Origin: Eurosta solidaginis
Lineage: Eukaryota > Arthropoda > Insecta > Diptera > Tephritidae
DNA: 64,000 nucleotides
Assembly: GCF_040869045.1 (NCBI RefSeq)
Contig: NC_090319.1
Span: forward strand, 49,386,779-49,450,778
Direction of reading: 5' to 3'
Positions within the stretch are counted from its first letter, which is position 1, and every line of letters starts with the position of its first letter. Shown piece after piece: positions 12,560 to 23,639 of the stretch. A program made the position numbers and the translations under genes. The notes under the pieces are model-generated. The model worked only from the letters and a program-made list of their open reading frames with translations. It was not told where the DNA came from and did not search any database.

Positions 12560-12950
12560 TTGCTGGGTTTCTTTTAGTAAAAAAATGTCAAAAGCGTTGG
12601 GGATCGGTTGTGTGAATTGCATTTGCAAACCGAATGCGATGAAATGCGCTGAAATGAGCCCATGGCAGAACGATACAAGGTGGCAGCATTGGACAGCTGA
12701 TTATAAACTTTTTTTATTTGATTTGATACATCAACTTCCGGCGCAGTACGATTTTGACATTTGTCCATCGAATTTACAAAAACAAAGTACATGGAAATTT
12801 CATTTATGTTTGTACGTATGTCACCATGCTGCCACCTTGTATCGTTCCGCCATGAATGAGCCATTTCAGAATTGCGATTTGTATGAGAAAATGCGTCGCA
12901 TTTCAAATTTTTCGCCCAAGATGACGCATATGGCGCGGTTTGGAATTTAG
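12560..12950. mobile_element. Foldback element
   Basis: Inverted arms centred on agaacgatacaaggtggcag (12667-12686) and ctgccaccttgtatcgttc (12830-12848), with weaker pairing outward. Overlapping ORFs on both strands result from the symmetry. A diverged relative of its left end lies at 12210-12300. Confidence 0.6.
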
Positions 12951-13499
12951 TCTAAGATATGATAAAGGTCGTGGCAAACTTGCCATATCCTTATCCCTAT
13001 AAAACAGCTGATCCAACCAAGCAATGTAACTGGTCAATGGTGCCATACCATAATCGAATGGGCAAAGATCCTGCATTCCGGAATTGTTGTATTTGTAATC
13101 GATTTTGAAAAAAAGTTTGATGACGTAGCGCTTTTGAAATTTTTCGATTTATTACATTTCTCTCATGTTTCGCTACCAGTGTTCGGAGTACTTAAAACTG
13201 TTACCTGAGTAAACGACTACGCCGGAGTAAAAATAAAATTTTCGGACTATATTTTTTCTTCGCTTTTGAAAGCGCGCGAACAACTAACATCAAATTGATT
13301 TGGTGGCTTGGAAAACCTTTCGATTGTGTTTTTGCCATGAAATGTTTCTCAGCAAAAAAGTTATCTGCCTTATCAGATGCACATGGAGTCGGCCTAAAGC
13401 GTGTAGGATGACCAATTAATGCTCCCATTAACACACCACATTCTATCTCCCCGGATATTTATCGCGAAAAAAATAATATTATTATTATTTTCGGTTTAC

Positions 13500-14385
13500 C
13501 ATACATATTTCATTGTCTTTTAATGACAGAAGGTTTCAAGACCGGAGCAGATTCCTGTAGGAACGATAATGGCGACCTGGTAACTGACGTGCAGAGTGTG
13601 GGGGAGGACGAATCCGATACCCCGATTGCCGATGATGAAAAACACTCCGAGGCATCCAGTATCACGGCTAAAGAATCACAAGGTGCCAAGTAATGATTGG
13701 ATACCCGCAGGGCTGTTCAAACATGGCGGCGAAGAGTTGGTAAAAGATAAAGAATAAAATAAATGTGGGTCTTACAGTGAATTTTGTGCAAGACGAAGTA
13801 GTTGCTGTCGTCGTGGCCTTTGTAGCCACGTCACTGTTGACGGATATAAATTCGAGACTGTGAAGGATTTCGTACATTTGGGAAGCAGCAATAAAAGCAA
13901 AAACAATGTCGACCTAGAAATCAAACGGAGAATAACTTTTGCCAACAAGTTCTTCTTTAGGCAATTGAAAAGTAAAGTCCTCTTTCGACAAACAAAATTT
14001 TCGCTCTACAAGTCACTCATCATACCTGTCCTGATGTATGGCTCGGAATCATGGAAGGTATCTAGAGAAGATGAGATGGCTCTTGGAGTATTCGAGATAA
14101 AAGTTCTCCGGAAGGTTTATAGTCCTATCCGTGATGTCGACGGCGAGTATCGAAGGAGCTATAATGATGAGCTATATGAGCTTTACGCAGACATGACGAT
14201 AGTGCAGAGATTGAAAATCCAAAAGCTTCGCTAGCTAGCGCATGTTATGCGGATGAACGAACACGCTGCAGCAGTTTGTAAACAGAAACAAGTGAAAACC
14301 TTCATTGAGTTGGGAAAGACATTTGGAGGAAGATTTGACCTCTCTTGGTGCCCCCAATTGGTGACTGTTATCGCAAAACAGGCTT
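13500..14385 (+). mobile_element. RTE-like LINE, internally deleted, copy 2
   Basis: Left part reads DWIPAGLFKHGGEELV (start of the RT region); after a jump near 13750-13840 it continues VDGYKFETVKDFVHLGS, VLMYGSESW and IVQRLKIQKLR. The RT core is therefore missing. Stop codons and frameshifts; plus orientation. Confidence 0.75.
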
Positions 14386-14758
14386 AGCTGACCTCATTTT
14401 TTTTTATATAAAACTTCAAAAAGTGCTATATGTTGAATTTTGGCAGGATTTGCAGATCTCGCCCGGACACATTTTTTGCTTATATTCTCCTTCTTTTGTC
14501 ATTCCAAACGAAAAACTACAAAAACTGTGAGTAAAATGTGAACAAACATGTCTTAAGACACAAACAATGAATTCACGTCATTTCATCCACTCGTCACTTG
14601 TAAACAATCAGCTTTTCATACGTATACAATAAAAGCTTCAACCAAAACATATTACGTGGTAATACTATTTAGTTTTCAACACGACCCAAATAAACCTTTG
14701 AGATAAAAAATGTAGTAGGAGGTAAGAGCGGAGCAAAATACTCCGATTGGAATAAAGT

Positions 14759-15164
14759 ACCCCAGCGGGTTAGGGGATCAGAATATACCCGCGGTAGGTA
14801 TGCCTGTCGTAAGAGGCGACTAAAATATCAGATTCAAGGGGCTGTGTAGCGCAACCCTTCAGGTTGCCAGCGCAATATATAGCTTCTCCAAACCCAATTG
14901 TCAACCTCACCTATCCGCGGCGAATCCTGTTTCACTAACAGACGAAGCTCTGGCAACCCCAAGCTCCACATGGAACTTGGGGGTAGGGAGGGAGGGAATG
15001 GCCTGAAGGTTTAATGTGGCCACATAAATCGTTCCCGAGATGGTCGGGCTAGCACCTTAGTGGTGCTATGGTACCGGATTTGTATCCGGCAAAGGACCAT
15101 CACATCGATAACACTCCCCAAAGCCTTCGGGTAGCAACCTTATCGCTACAACAACAACAACAAC
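14759..15164 (+). repeat. CAA-tailed short retroposon, copy 2, intact
   Basis: Full-length copy ending (CAA)n, flanked by a perfect 13-bp duplication ATTGGAATAAAGT at 14746-14758 and 15165-15177. Shows that the family moves by target-primed reverse transcription. Confidence 0.88.
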
Positions 15165-15867
15165 ATTGGAATAAAGTCTGAACACTGCGTCAGCAATAAA
15201 ATATCACGCCGAGAAAATTTATTTCAAAGCTAACTATGATTTTTTGCTCTCCCATTTTATAATGCGGGATCTGTTACTTGGTTCATGGTGGCATACCATA
15301 ATGCCCATAACCGTACCATATCAATCAATTTGTTTTTGATTTTTCGCCATATACAAAACCTATAAATATTTCATTTGGTGAATATTAAATTGTTTGGATA
15401 TTTTATTTTTTATTTTGGATACGTTTTGAATAAATGACTTGTTATTTGTGGAATTCGTTCGTAATTTCTGGCATTTTCTTCTTATGAAATTTTCATTTAT
15501 TTAAGGTTAAGGCACCAAAACCGATGGCAATTGATATGGATAAATAAAAGTATGGTTATGACTATGGCGTTATGCTCTTATCAACGTTTCCAGGCCCTTA
15601 ACCCATCGACAGGCTACAGTACAGAGTCACCACCATGATACGAATTAAAAAGGACATAGTAAATTTTCAAGTTACTAATAGCTAGCATGAGTTATGCCTG
15701 TATAAAAAATCTACATAAACATTCTAGAATTAATACTTAGAGTTTTGTTGAGTAAGATGTTGAACAAGTAAATTCGATGTTGTTGTTTATCCCGAAACTG
15801 CATTTATAAAAAGTATGAATGCCCTTCAAAAAACGCGAGTACTCCATAAATAATGTAAGGAATACTC

Positions 15868-16448
15868 CTTTGGGAGTATAGGAGTGTTCCAAAACTAATC
15901 TGTATGCATACAAAAAATGTGCTCCAATTAACATTGCGATGTCCTAGGAGAGGAGTAGGTGATCCCACTCTCGCTTTGTTTGTGAGTATTCTATAGAGTA
16001 CATACGTGACAGTACTTTCCAAAGTACTTTCACTGTAGTACTCCATGGAGCACCCACAGAGGATCATATACCAAAGTACTAAAGAGGAATTGTGTCGGAA
16101 AGAATTATCGGAGTGAATATAATTTAAAATGAAAGGAAATATAAAGGGGCAATACAACTTTGGGAGTATAGGAGTGTTCCAAAACTAATCTGTATTCATA
16201 CAAAAAATGTGCTCCAATTAACATTGCGATGTCCTAGGAGAGGAGTAGGTGATCCCACTCTCGCTTTATTTGTGAGTATTCTATAGAGTACATACGTGAG
16301 AGTACTTTCCAAAGTACTTTCACTGTAGTACTCCATGGAGCACCCACAGAGGATCATATACCAAAGTACTAAAGAGGAATTGTGTCGGAAAGAATTATCG
16401 GAGTGAATATAATTTAAAATGAAAGTAAATGAAGAGGGGCAATACAAC
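15868..16448. repeat. Tandem duplication, two 290-bp units
   Basis: Units 15868-16157 and 16158-16448 are nearly identical (a handful of substitutions), starting ctttgggagtataggagtg and ending gcaatacaa. They are part of a MITE-like family also at 16600-16720 and 17455-17825, rich in agtactcc. Confidence 0.85.
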
Positions 16449-17242
16449 TTTTATATTTTTTACTACGAATATTCTTATGGTATTTAGCATTTGCGTGAAT
16501 AAAGAAACTAATATTTCTCTATACTATAGTATGTATACATAAAACCAGTGCGCGGTTGCATTTTATCAGAGTACCCATAGTAACATTTTATTATCAGTTA
16601 TTTGTATGCAATATCGGCTGATGGTGGTCCGCAAACGCATTGTAAAGGAGTATTGTTAGAGTACTCCAACATGAAGAAAATGGAACACGTAATCCAACAA
16701 TTTTTGCAGGGTGTATGTAGGTGTGCTGATAAACTGTAACCCTATCATAATTTTTTTTTTTTTTTATCATAATTGCGTGACTGAAAATGGTACCATGGAA
16801 TATGGCATGCTCGAATATTAAAAGCACTTAAAAATTTTATATTTGTTTAAACACATCCCAAATGCACGCAAATGTATATGCATTGCTACAGAACATATTT
16901 CGCGTGGTAACTCACTCCTTCCATATTTTATTTCAACCCTAATTGACCTTTAAATTATAAAAAAAATCAACTTTTCACGAATTCGGAAATGTGCTAAAAT
17001 ATATTTGCCCTAATTGAATATTTGCATTTTGGGGTGTTATGAATACTGCAAAAAAACTGAAACCAAAAAAAATTATTTGTGGGCATTGTATTTAAATTTC
17101 GTTAAATGTAGGCTAGCACGAAAAAAAAAACGCAAAAAAGTCACTTATAAATTATAGACTAAATTGAAATTAAAGTGCAGCTGTTAACATTTACAGCTGG
17201 TCGCTTTCGTTTCGAAGTAGTAGTAGTAGTCTTAATATTTAT
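16449..17242. other. AT-rich spacer with MITE end
   Basis: 16600-16720 matches the right end of the agtactcc element, ending aatttttgcaggg. The rest is simple A/T-rich DNA; (AGT)n at 17217-17231. Confidence 0.45.
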
Positions 17243-18100
17243 AGGTTAGGTTGAACTAACTGGTCCTTAAGGACCTCACATAGACTAAATCAGTCCGTAG
17301 TGTTACCAAAAGTTTGTTCAACGACCAAACTGAAAACCCATATCAGAAACCAGGAGCTATGTTATTATATAACTCCAACCTCTTGGCAAATACTAGAAGC
17401 TTTCTATGACCTATGTTACTTCCTGTTTTTAGATCTTATATCTGTGCCACTCTTAGCCTGCAAAAATCGCGAGTACTCCATGCATGCATGTATGGAGTAC
17501 TCGCTATGGACCAAGCGAGTGCTCCAAAATTAACCATAATTCATACAAAAAATATGGTCCAATTAACATTGCGATGTCCTAGGGCTGGACCATATACTCC
17601 AGCTCCGCATTACATCGGAGTAATCCATAGAGTACCCACAGTCCAATAAACATCGTGTAGTGATTACAATGCTTAAAAACGAGCAATGTTCGGCTTACAA
17701 TATGTTCGTGTAGAAACATGAGTTGGTCCATTGCTGCATTACAGTGGAGTATAATTGTAAGTACTCCAGTATGACACAAGTGGACCACATGATCCAACGA
17801 TTTTTGCAGGGTAATAGCTGTACTCTTAGCCTTGCGGAGGCAGGGCACGAGCACAAAACGTGCTCGATCGTTTCCTCCTCTAACCCGCACTTCCTATATC
17901 TGCTATCACTGATAAGGCCTAATTTAAAGTGTCCAGTCATATTAAACATCATGATCTTTGAGTCCCCTCTTTTCAATAATAAGAGTAACTTTGTTAATCT
18001 AAGGTTGTAAGACCTCCACATGATCTTCGACATTTCACAGCCCCGCGTTTGGTTCCAAGCCTTTTCTGCTTGATCGGGCATTGCAGCTCTCGCTTTCTTT
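17243..18100 (-). mobile_element. LINE family A fragment, split by a MITE
   Basis: 3' end at 17243 (minus ..gttcaacctaacct); 3' UTR to 17454, then a nested element, then 17826-18100 with MCSCPA-type Cys knuckle and AEKAWNQTRGCEMSKI. Stops present. Confidence 0.75.
17455..17825. mobile_element. MITE with GCAAAAATCG ends nested in LINE
   Basis: Ends cctgcaaaaatcg and cgatttttgcagg are inverted. Interior is agtactcc-rich like 15868-16720. It interrupts the LINE 3' region, whose uninterrupted form is seen at 45330-45430. Confidence 0.65.
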
Positions 18101-18102
18101 TA

Positions 18103-18362
18103 ATGTCGCCCGGCTGCGCTGGCTAGACCATGTTATGCCAATGAAGGATGACGCTCCGGCCAAGAAAGTGTTTCTATCGGAACCCGCCTAGAGGGCGGCC
18201 CCCACTTCGCTGAAAGAACCAGGTGGAAAACGATTTAAACTCTATTGGTGTGATCAATTGGCGCCGGTTGGCAGAGAAAAGAAACGACTGGATCGCCTTT
18301 TTGGACGGCCATAACCGTTTAAACGGTTAAGAGCCAATTAAGTAAGTAAGTAAGTAAGTAAT
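18103..18362 (+). mobile_element. RTE-like LINE 3' fragment, copy 3
   Basis: Reads [20 protein letters not shown] in pieces, then ..ggccataaccgtttaaacgg and a (TAAG)n tail (18337-18360). 5'-truncated. Confidence 0.8.
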
Positions 18363-18429
18363 ATGAAAATAAAGATGTTTATTTTTCTCCATCCCGATTC
18401 CTTCCAGGGATTGCTTACACTTTAACACA

Positions 18430-18830
18430 CTTCTAGTTGTTATGCTATGAGAGATTATAGCCTTAATTGCTGCTTGGCTGTCAATGCAAAGTTCACGCGG
18501 CTGCAATTTAAGTTATTTTCCTCCAGTGTTTCTAATGATTTAGTCACGGCTGCTACTACTAGGATTTGTTTTTTTCCATGCGCAGTATACCGCAGACTCT
18601 ACTCCTTCCATTACTTTGGGACCATCGGTATTCACGGGTGTCGCCTCGTCTGCCATTTAAGCACCCTTGCGCCAACCTTCCACTTCTATCGTGGATGTAA
18701 AAGACGCTATACTACTATGGCCGTACGATCTGCGCTCAATCTGCCCCGTGGCATTGGTCTTGTTGCACTTGTTAACGCTATGCGCCTCAACGCCGGGTCT
18801 ACATATATATCTTAGAATTTTCCATAGATT
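18430..18830 (-). mobile_element. RNase H-region LINE fragment
   Basis: Minus strand carries DSQAAIKAI and TDGPKVMEGVESAVY, typical of the RNase H domain of LINEs, with several stops. 3' portion missing. Confidence 0.55.
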
Positions 18831-19583
18831 TTTGTTAAATTTAGTAATGACGGTGTTAAACGTATGGCTCGAGATAAAAAAAAATTGTTAATTGGTTTTA
18901 CCAAATTCTATCACATATTTTGAGCCTAAAATAATTGAGAAAAATGTATTTATGCTAAGCACGTTTTTTCTATGTGGCTTCCTTTCTTTAGGAATTCCCA
19001 AACATACGAACTGGCGTTAATTACTAAAATTCCGCACATTTATCAATTCATTCATAAATTCAAAAAGTTCGGCCCAAATACATTTGTCAGTTGGCAACAA
19101 AATTAATTCTGTTAGTGATTTGTCGTGACAAACTTTAAAAAACCGAAAATTAATAAACAGAAGCAGTAGTGCTTAAATGGATGCATGGAAGTATACACTT
19201 TTCACAGTGTACTTACATACATATTTTCGACGGTTTACAAATTTACGATAGGTGCTTTTAAATAGAAACATGATGCACGTGATTTGAAAGTGAATACATA
19301 TTTGACTTGTGCTTCTTCTTTGAGTTATGTGGAAAGATTTCTTTAGGTGCTCATAAAATCTAAACTAGATCAAATCAAGGAGAGTTTTAAGCAGATTTAA
19401 ATATGCGGTAATTAAATGGCAAGTTTCAGTAAAATCAGTTCGAAGTGTGGCTCAACTACTAAAAGGTGTTGTTCATAAGCATAAACTGAAAAAGTTTGGG
19501 TCTGATATGTCTTGTTCGTCGTTCTTCTATTCATTCTATTAACCGAATTTGTAGTCTACAATTTAGCTACAAGTGAAATATAT

Positions 19584-20204
19584 TGTTACGAATATTAGCA
19601 AAACTAAGGGGTGCTGCTATCTCTAAGCCGATGCTAAGCAGTGACGTGAATTGACATCAATAATTCAATCATTATGTATCTACATAAACGAAACAACAAT
19701 TGCGTCTACACATATGTACCATGTACGTATACGAGCAGCGGAGAATCAATGCACAAACACATGCATATATCTGAGATACTCCTGAAAGTATGCAATGAGA
19801 AAAGCTATAAAATCGTGCAATTGTAGTTACAGCTGAGAAGTTTGAGAGCTGATGGACTAGTAGATTCTGGAAGCGCCTAAAAGATGCGAAAGTTGAAATC
19901 AGAGAGTATAAAAGGCAGCAAATGTAGAGGCGCTGGAATTCAGTTTGATTTGAGCTATCAAGCATTTTCGATTAAGATTCTATCTAGCGAGCCATAGCAG
20001 TATTATTTTGAATAGTAGAGTTTTATTTGAGCTATTAATCAGTTTGGTTGTTAAGCAAGCTAGTTGCAAAGTATAAGTGTTATTGTGAAGTACTTTAATA
20101 AAGGCCATTTTTCCATTATTCAATATTGGAGTTATTCAACAGTTTAGTGACTCGAACTTAGCAGAAGAAGGGCAAATAAAAGGTTTTGCAGTAAATTCGT
20201 TACA
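19584..20204 (+). repeat. Solo LTR (gypsy-like), intact
   Basis: 621 bp, TGTTACGAAT..ATTCGTTACA, flanked by ATAT on both sides (19580-19583, 20205-20208). Contains gagtataaaagg (about 19904) and aataaagg (about 20097) as promoter and poly(A) signals. No internal region remains. Confidence 0.82.
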
Positions 20205-20212
20205 ATATGTAT

Positions 20213-20760
20213 ATTAAACTGGGTCGATTTATTAACCTATATCGCGCCATCGATTTTTCGATAGGTTTTGGGCTCAGGAAAAAAAGTTCCACTAAGCATA
20301 CCAAAAAAAATAATTTTCGAGCTTGCAAAATTTGAGCTTTTTTACTTTTTTTCTTTGATTTTTAAGGTTTTTTTCATGACCTACTTAAAAAATTTTCATT
20401 TGATTTTAAAATTTTCGTGTACACCCTTGCCGACTCAAAATTGTCCGCTAAAAACTTTGACGATAACAGTTTTTTGAAAAAAAAAATATTTTTTGGGTTT
20501 TGAGGAGTGTTTTGGTGACAAAATATATTTTTTCGCAATTTTTTTAAGGGTTTCTTCAGAAACGTGCAAACGTGTTGCCGATGAAAACGAATTTGTCTCA
20601 TAGTTCCTATCCCACTTAAAATTATGCGATAAAAACGTTGGCATTAACAGTTTTAAAAAAAAAATTTTTTTTTTTTTTGGATTTTAGGACTTGTTTTGGT
20701 CGAAATCGATTTTTTTCATTTTCAAGGCACCAAATCATTTTTTATGTATATGTTTCCGTT
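20213..20760. mobile_element. Foldback element, GGGTCGATTT family, copy 2
   Basis: Left arm starts aaactgggtcgattt and matches 3820-3900 and 58281-58380. The right arm is not clear, so it may be truncated. T- and A-rich inner arms. Confidence 0.55.
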
Positions 20761-21245
20761 AGACCCACCAATAAGTATACCAAAATGATCAGGGGACGAG
20801 CTAAATTGATTTAGCCATGTCCGTCTGTCCGTCTGTCCGTTTGTTTGAACGCAAACTAGTCCCTCAATTTTTGAGATATCTTGATGAAATTTAGTAAGCA
20901 GGTATATTTTCATGGGGGATTTGACATTTGTCGGAATCAACCGGATCGGACCACTATAGCATATACTTCCCATACAATCGATTGTTCAATAAGAGGGGTT
21001 TCGCCATTTCTGCCCCATTTCTGCCTCATTTTAACAGCTAGCAACATCAAATTTTACCACAAGCTTACGTATTGGGCATAGATTGTTGTCTGAAAAAATC
21101 ATCAAGATCGGACTAAAAATCGATTTCGAAAAAAATGATGAAAATCCTCTTACCTGAACAGTCGGTTGTATGGGATATATATTATAAATATGTATACATT
21201 GTATATACTGTATATACAATATATACATATATATATATATATACA
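20761..21245. repeat. Repeat fragment with GTCTGTCC run
   Basis: gtccgtctgtccgtctgtcc at 20819-20838 followed by gaacgcaaactagtccctca and tttttgagatatcttgatg, a motif group that looks repeat-derived; then TA-rich microsatellite 21170-21244. Confidence 0.4.
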
Positions 21246-21891
21246 TTAGGCCGGGTCGATTTGTGGGGAGGCAAAAAAATCGCCCATTGCTCTGTGAAAA
21301 TCATATTCTAGGGATCAAAATAAGAAACTTTGCCGAAGGAACCATACCTCTAAAACGAATTCTGATGTCCCCCCCCCCACCCTTAGGGTCGTAGGGGCAA
21401 ATTTTAAAAAATCCCACTTTGAAATGCCTATGTTTTTTCTTTTTGGAGTTTATTTTTCTCTTTAGAAATTTATTTAGTCAGAACATATGTAAATGAAAAA
21501 ATAAATTTAACTTAATAATAGAAAAGAAATTAAAAAAAAAAATTTTAAATTAGCGTTTTTACAACCCCCTTTTAAAACCAAGGCATCACTGAGATGCATT
21601 TGCATGTCGTAAACATAGTTGTGTGGGTTTTTTATTCAACCGTTTTAAAAAATGAAGGTATCACTGTGACACAATTGCAGATCGTAAAATTGCTTGTGTT
21701 GTTTTTTTTTAAGCCACCACAAGACACAGCAGGTAGAATTGAAATTGCCCCTTCCCAAAAGTTCGACCCAAAGGGGGGGACATCAGAATTCGTTTTAGAG
21801 GTATGGTTCCTTCGGCAAAGTTTCTTATTTTGATCCCTAGAATACGATTTTCGCAGAGCAATGAGCGATTTTTAAATCGACCCGCCCTAAT
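21246..21891. mobile_element. Foldback element with ~120-bp arms
   Basis: Left arm 21246-21372 (taggccgggtcgattt.. ttctgatgtcccccc) and right arm 21771-21891 (ggggggacatcagaa..aaatcgacccgcccta) are inverted copies with few differences. Flanked by TA. Distinct inner sequence from the other GGGTCGATTT elements. Confidence 0.8.
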
Positions 21892-22097
21892 ATACATTGT
21901 ATATACTGTAAATGGTTTAGCTAGGCTTAAACTTAGTTAGTTTTTTAATATACCATTTATTTATGCCTAAAAAAATACAGCAGACACTTAAGATTAAAGT
22001 ATATATATAAAAACGCTAGTTAAAAATTGCTTAAAAAATAAGTTTTTAATTTTAAATGAATTACCGATTTAGAATAGGTTAAACCTATATCCAAACA

Positions 22098-23600
22098 AGT
22101 AAAGGTGTCTAAGTTCGGGTGTAACCGAACATTATATACTCAGCGTGAGCTTCAATTGCACATTTCATTTCAGATAAATTACTTTTCTACATAACACGTG
22201 GCACTGCCCGCTTAAAAAAAATGTCTCCCCATTTCCTCTTACAATAAAACTTGATAAGTGAAATGTCATTGATTCAAAACTACTTTTTGCTAAGTTGTAG
22301 CTTATTATTCTAGTCTACGACCCTTTTAAACCTTTCAAACTTGTTTTATATCTAAGTTGCCGTGGTCTTTAACCGATCCCGTCCATTTTTACTAGAAATA
22401 TTTTCTGCTATAAGGAAAATTTGTGTACCCAATTTTATTACGATCCGTTAATTTTTCTTCGAGTTATGGCTCCCAAAACATTGAAAATTGCTTAGACAAA
22501 AAAAGGGGCGGCGCCACACCCATTTTTCAAATTTAGGCCCTTTTCAAATTTAATGTTATAATTCAATTTCGAAAGTAAAATTCTACGACCCTTTTAAAAA
22601 TCTTTTATATAAAAGTGGGCGTGGTCTTTAACCAATCTCGTCCATTTTTTTAGAAATATTTCTTGCTTCAGGGAAAATTTGTGTACCCAATTTTATTAAG
22701 ATCCGTTAATTTTTCTTCGAGTTATGGCTCCCGAAACATAGAAAATTGCTTAGTCATAAAAGGGGCGTTGCCACGCCCATTTTTTTAAATTTGAAGTTTT
22801 TCCTATTTATTGTTAAAAATCCACTTGGGAAATGAAATACCATTGTTATAAAGCTCTTTTTTGCAAAGATATAGCTTATCGGCGGCCACCGTGGTGTCAT
22901 GGTAGCGTGCTCCGCCTACCACACCGTATGCCCTGGGTTCACGCCCCGGGCAAAGCAACATCACAATTTTAGAAATAAGTTTGTTCAATTAGAAGAAAAT
23001 TTTTCTAACCGGGGTCGCCCCTCGGCAGTGTTTGGCAAGCGCTCCGGGTGTATTTCTGCCATGAAAAGCACTCAGTGAAAACTCATCTGCCTTGCAGACG
23101 CCGTTCGGGGTCGGCATAAAACATGTAGGTCCCGTTCGGCCAATTCGTAGGGAAAATCAAGACGAGCACGATGCAAATAGGAAGAGAAGCTCGGCCTTAG
23201 ATCTCTTCGGAGGTTATCGCGCCTTACATTTATTTTATTTTTTTTTATAGCTTATCTTATTCGTCCACGACCCTTTTAAAAATCTTTTATATAAAAATGG
23301 GCGTGGTCCTTAATCGATTTCGTTAATTTTTCTTCAAAGCATTCTTTTTAGTAAAGGCAATCTCTCTGCCGAATTTTGTTACGATAGGTTTAACGATTTT
23401 TGATTTATGACGCAAATTGGAAGAGAAGATCGGCCTTAGATCTCTTCGGAGGTTATCGCGCCTTACATTTATTTTATTTATATCTGTCTCGATTACTTTA
23501 TACCTGTACAACCAACCGTTATCCAATCAAAGTTAATATACTCTGTGTGCAAAGCACGCTGAACAGTTATATTCCGACAGTGTTCTGCACAATGGGGCAT
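22098..23600 (+). repeat. Interspersed repeat with GGGCGTGG modules, copy 2
   Basis: Same start as copy 1 (aagtaaaggtgtctaagttc, cgggtgtaaccgaacatta). Modules starting ctacgacccttttaaa recur at 22316, 22583 and 23263 (about 267 bp apart without the SINE). Ends near aaccaaccgttatccaatca. Interrupted by the SINE at 22881. Confidence 0.65.
22881..23246 (+). repeat. tRNA-derived SINE, copy 2, intact
   Basis: 366 bp, with a perfect 10-bp duplication ATAGCTTATC at 22871-22880 and 23247-23256. Head ggccaccgtggtgtcatggt, B-box-like gggttcacgccccggg, body and T-rich tail. A loose 3' body piece is also present at 23408-23470. Confidence 0.88.
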
Positions 23601-23639
23601 TGGAACCATAAACTGTTCTGTTAACCCCAACACGAAAAA

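Noticed and set aside
12552..12950. Overlapping 132- and 110-codon ORFs on opposite strands
   Set aside because: Both arise from a foldback element's inverted arms; their peptides mirror each other and match no family.
15804..16447. Two similar minus-strand ORFs that looked like a gene duplication
   Set aside because: They are translations of the 290-bp tandem MITE units.
17242..17255. TTAGG-like words considered as telomeric sequence
   Set aside because: Only two or three units at LINE 3' ends; no telomere array.
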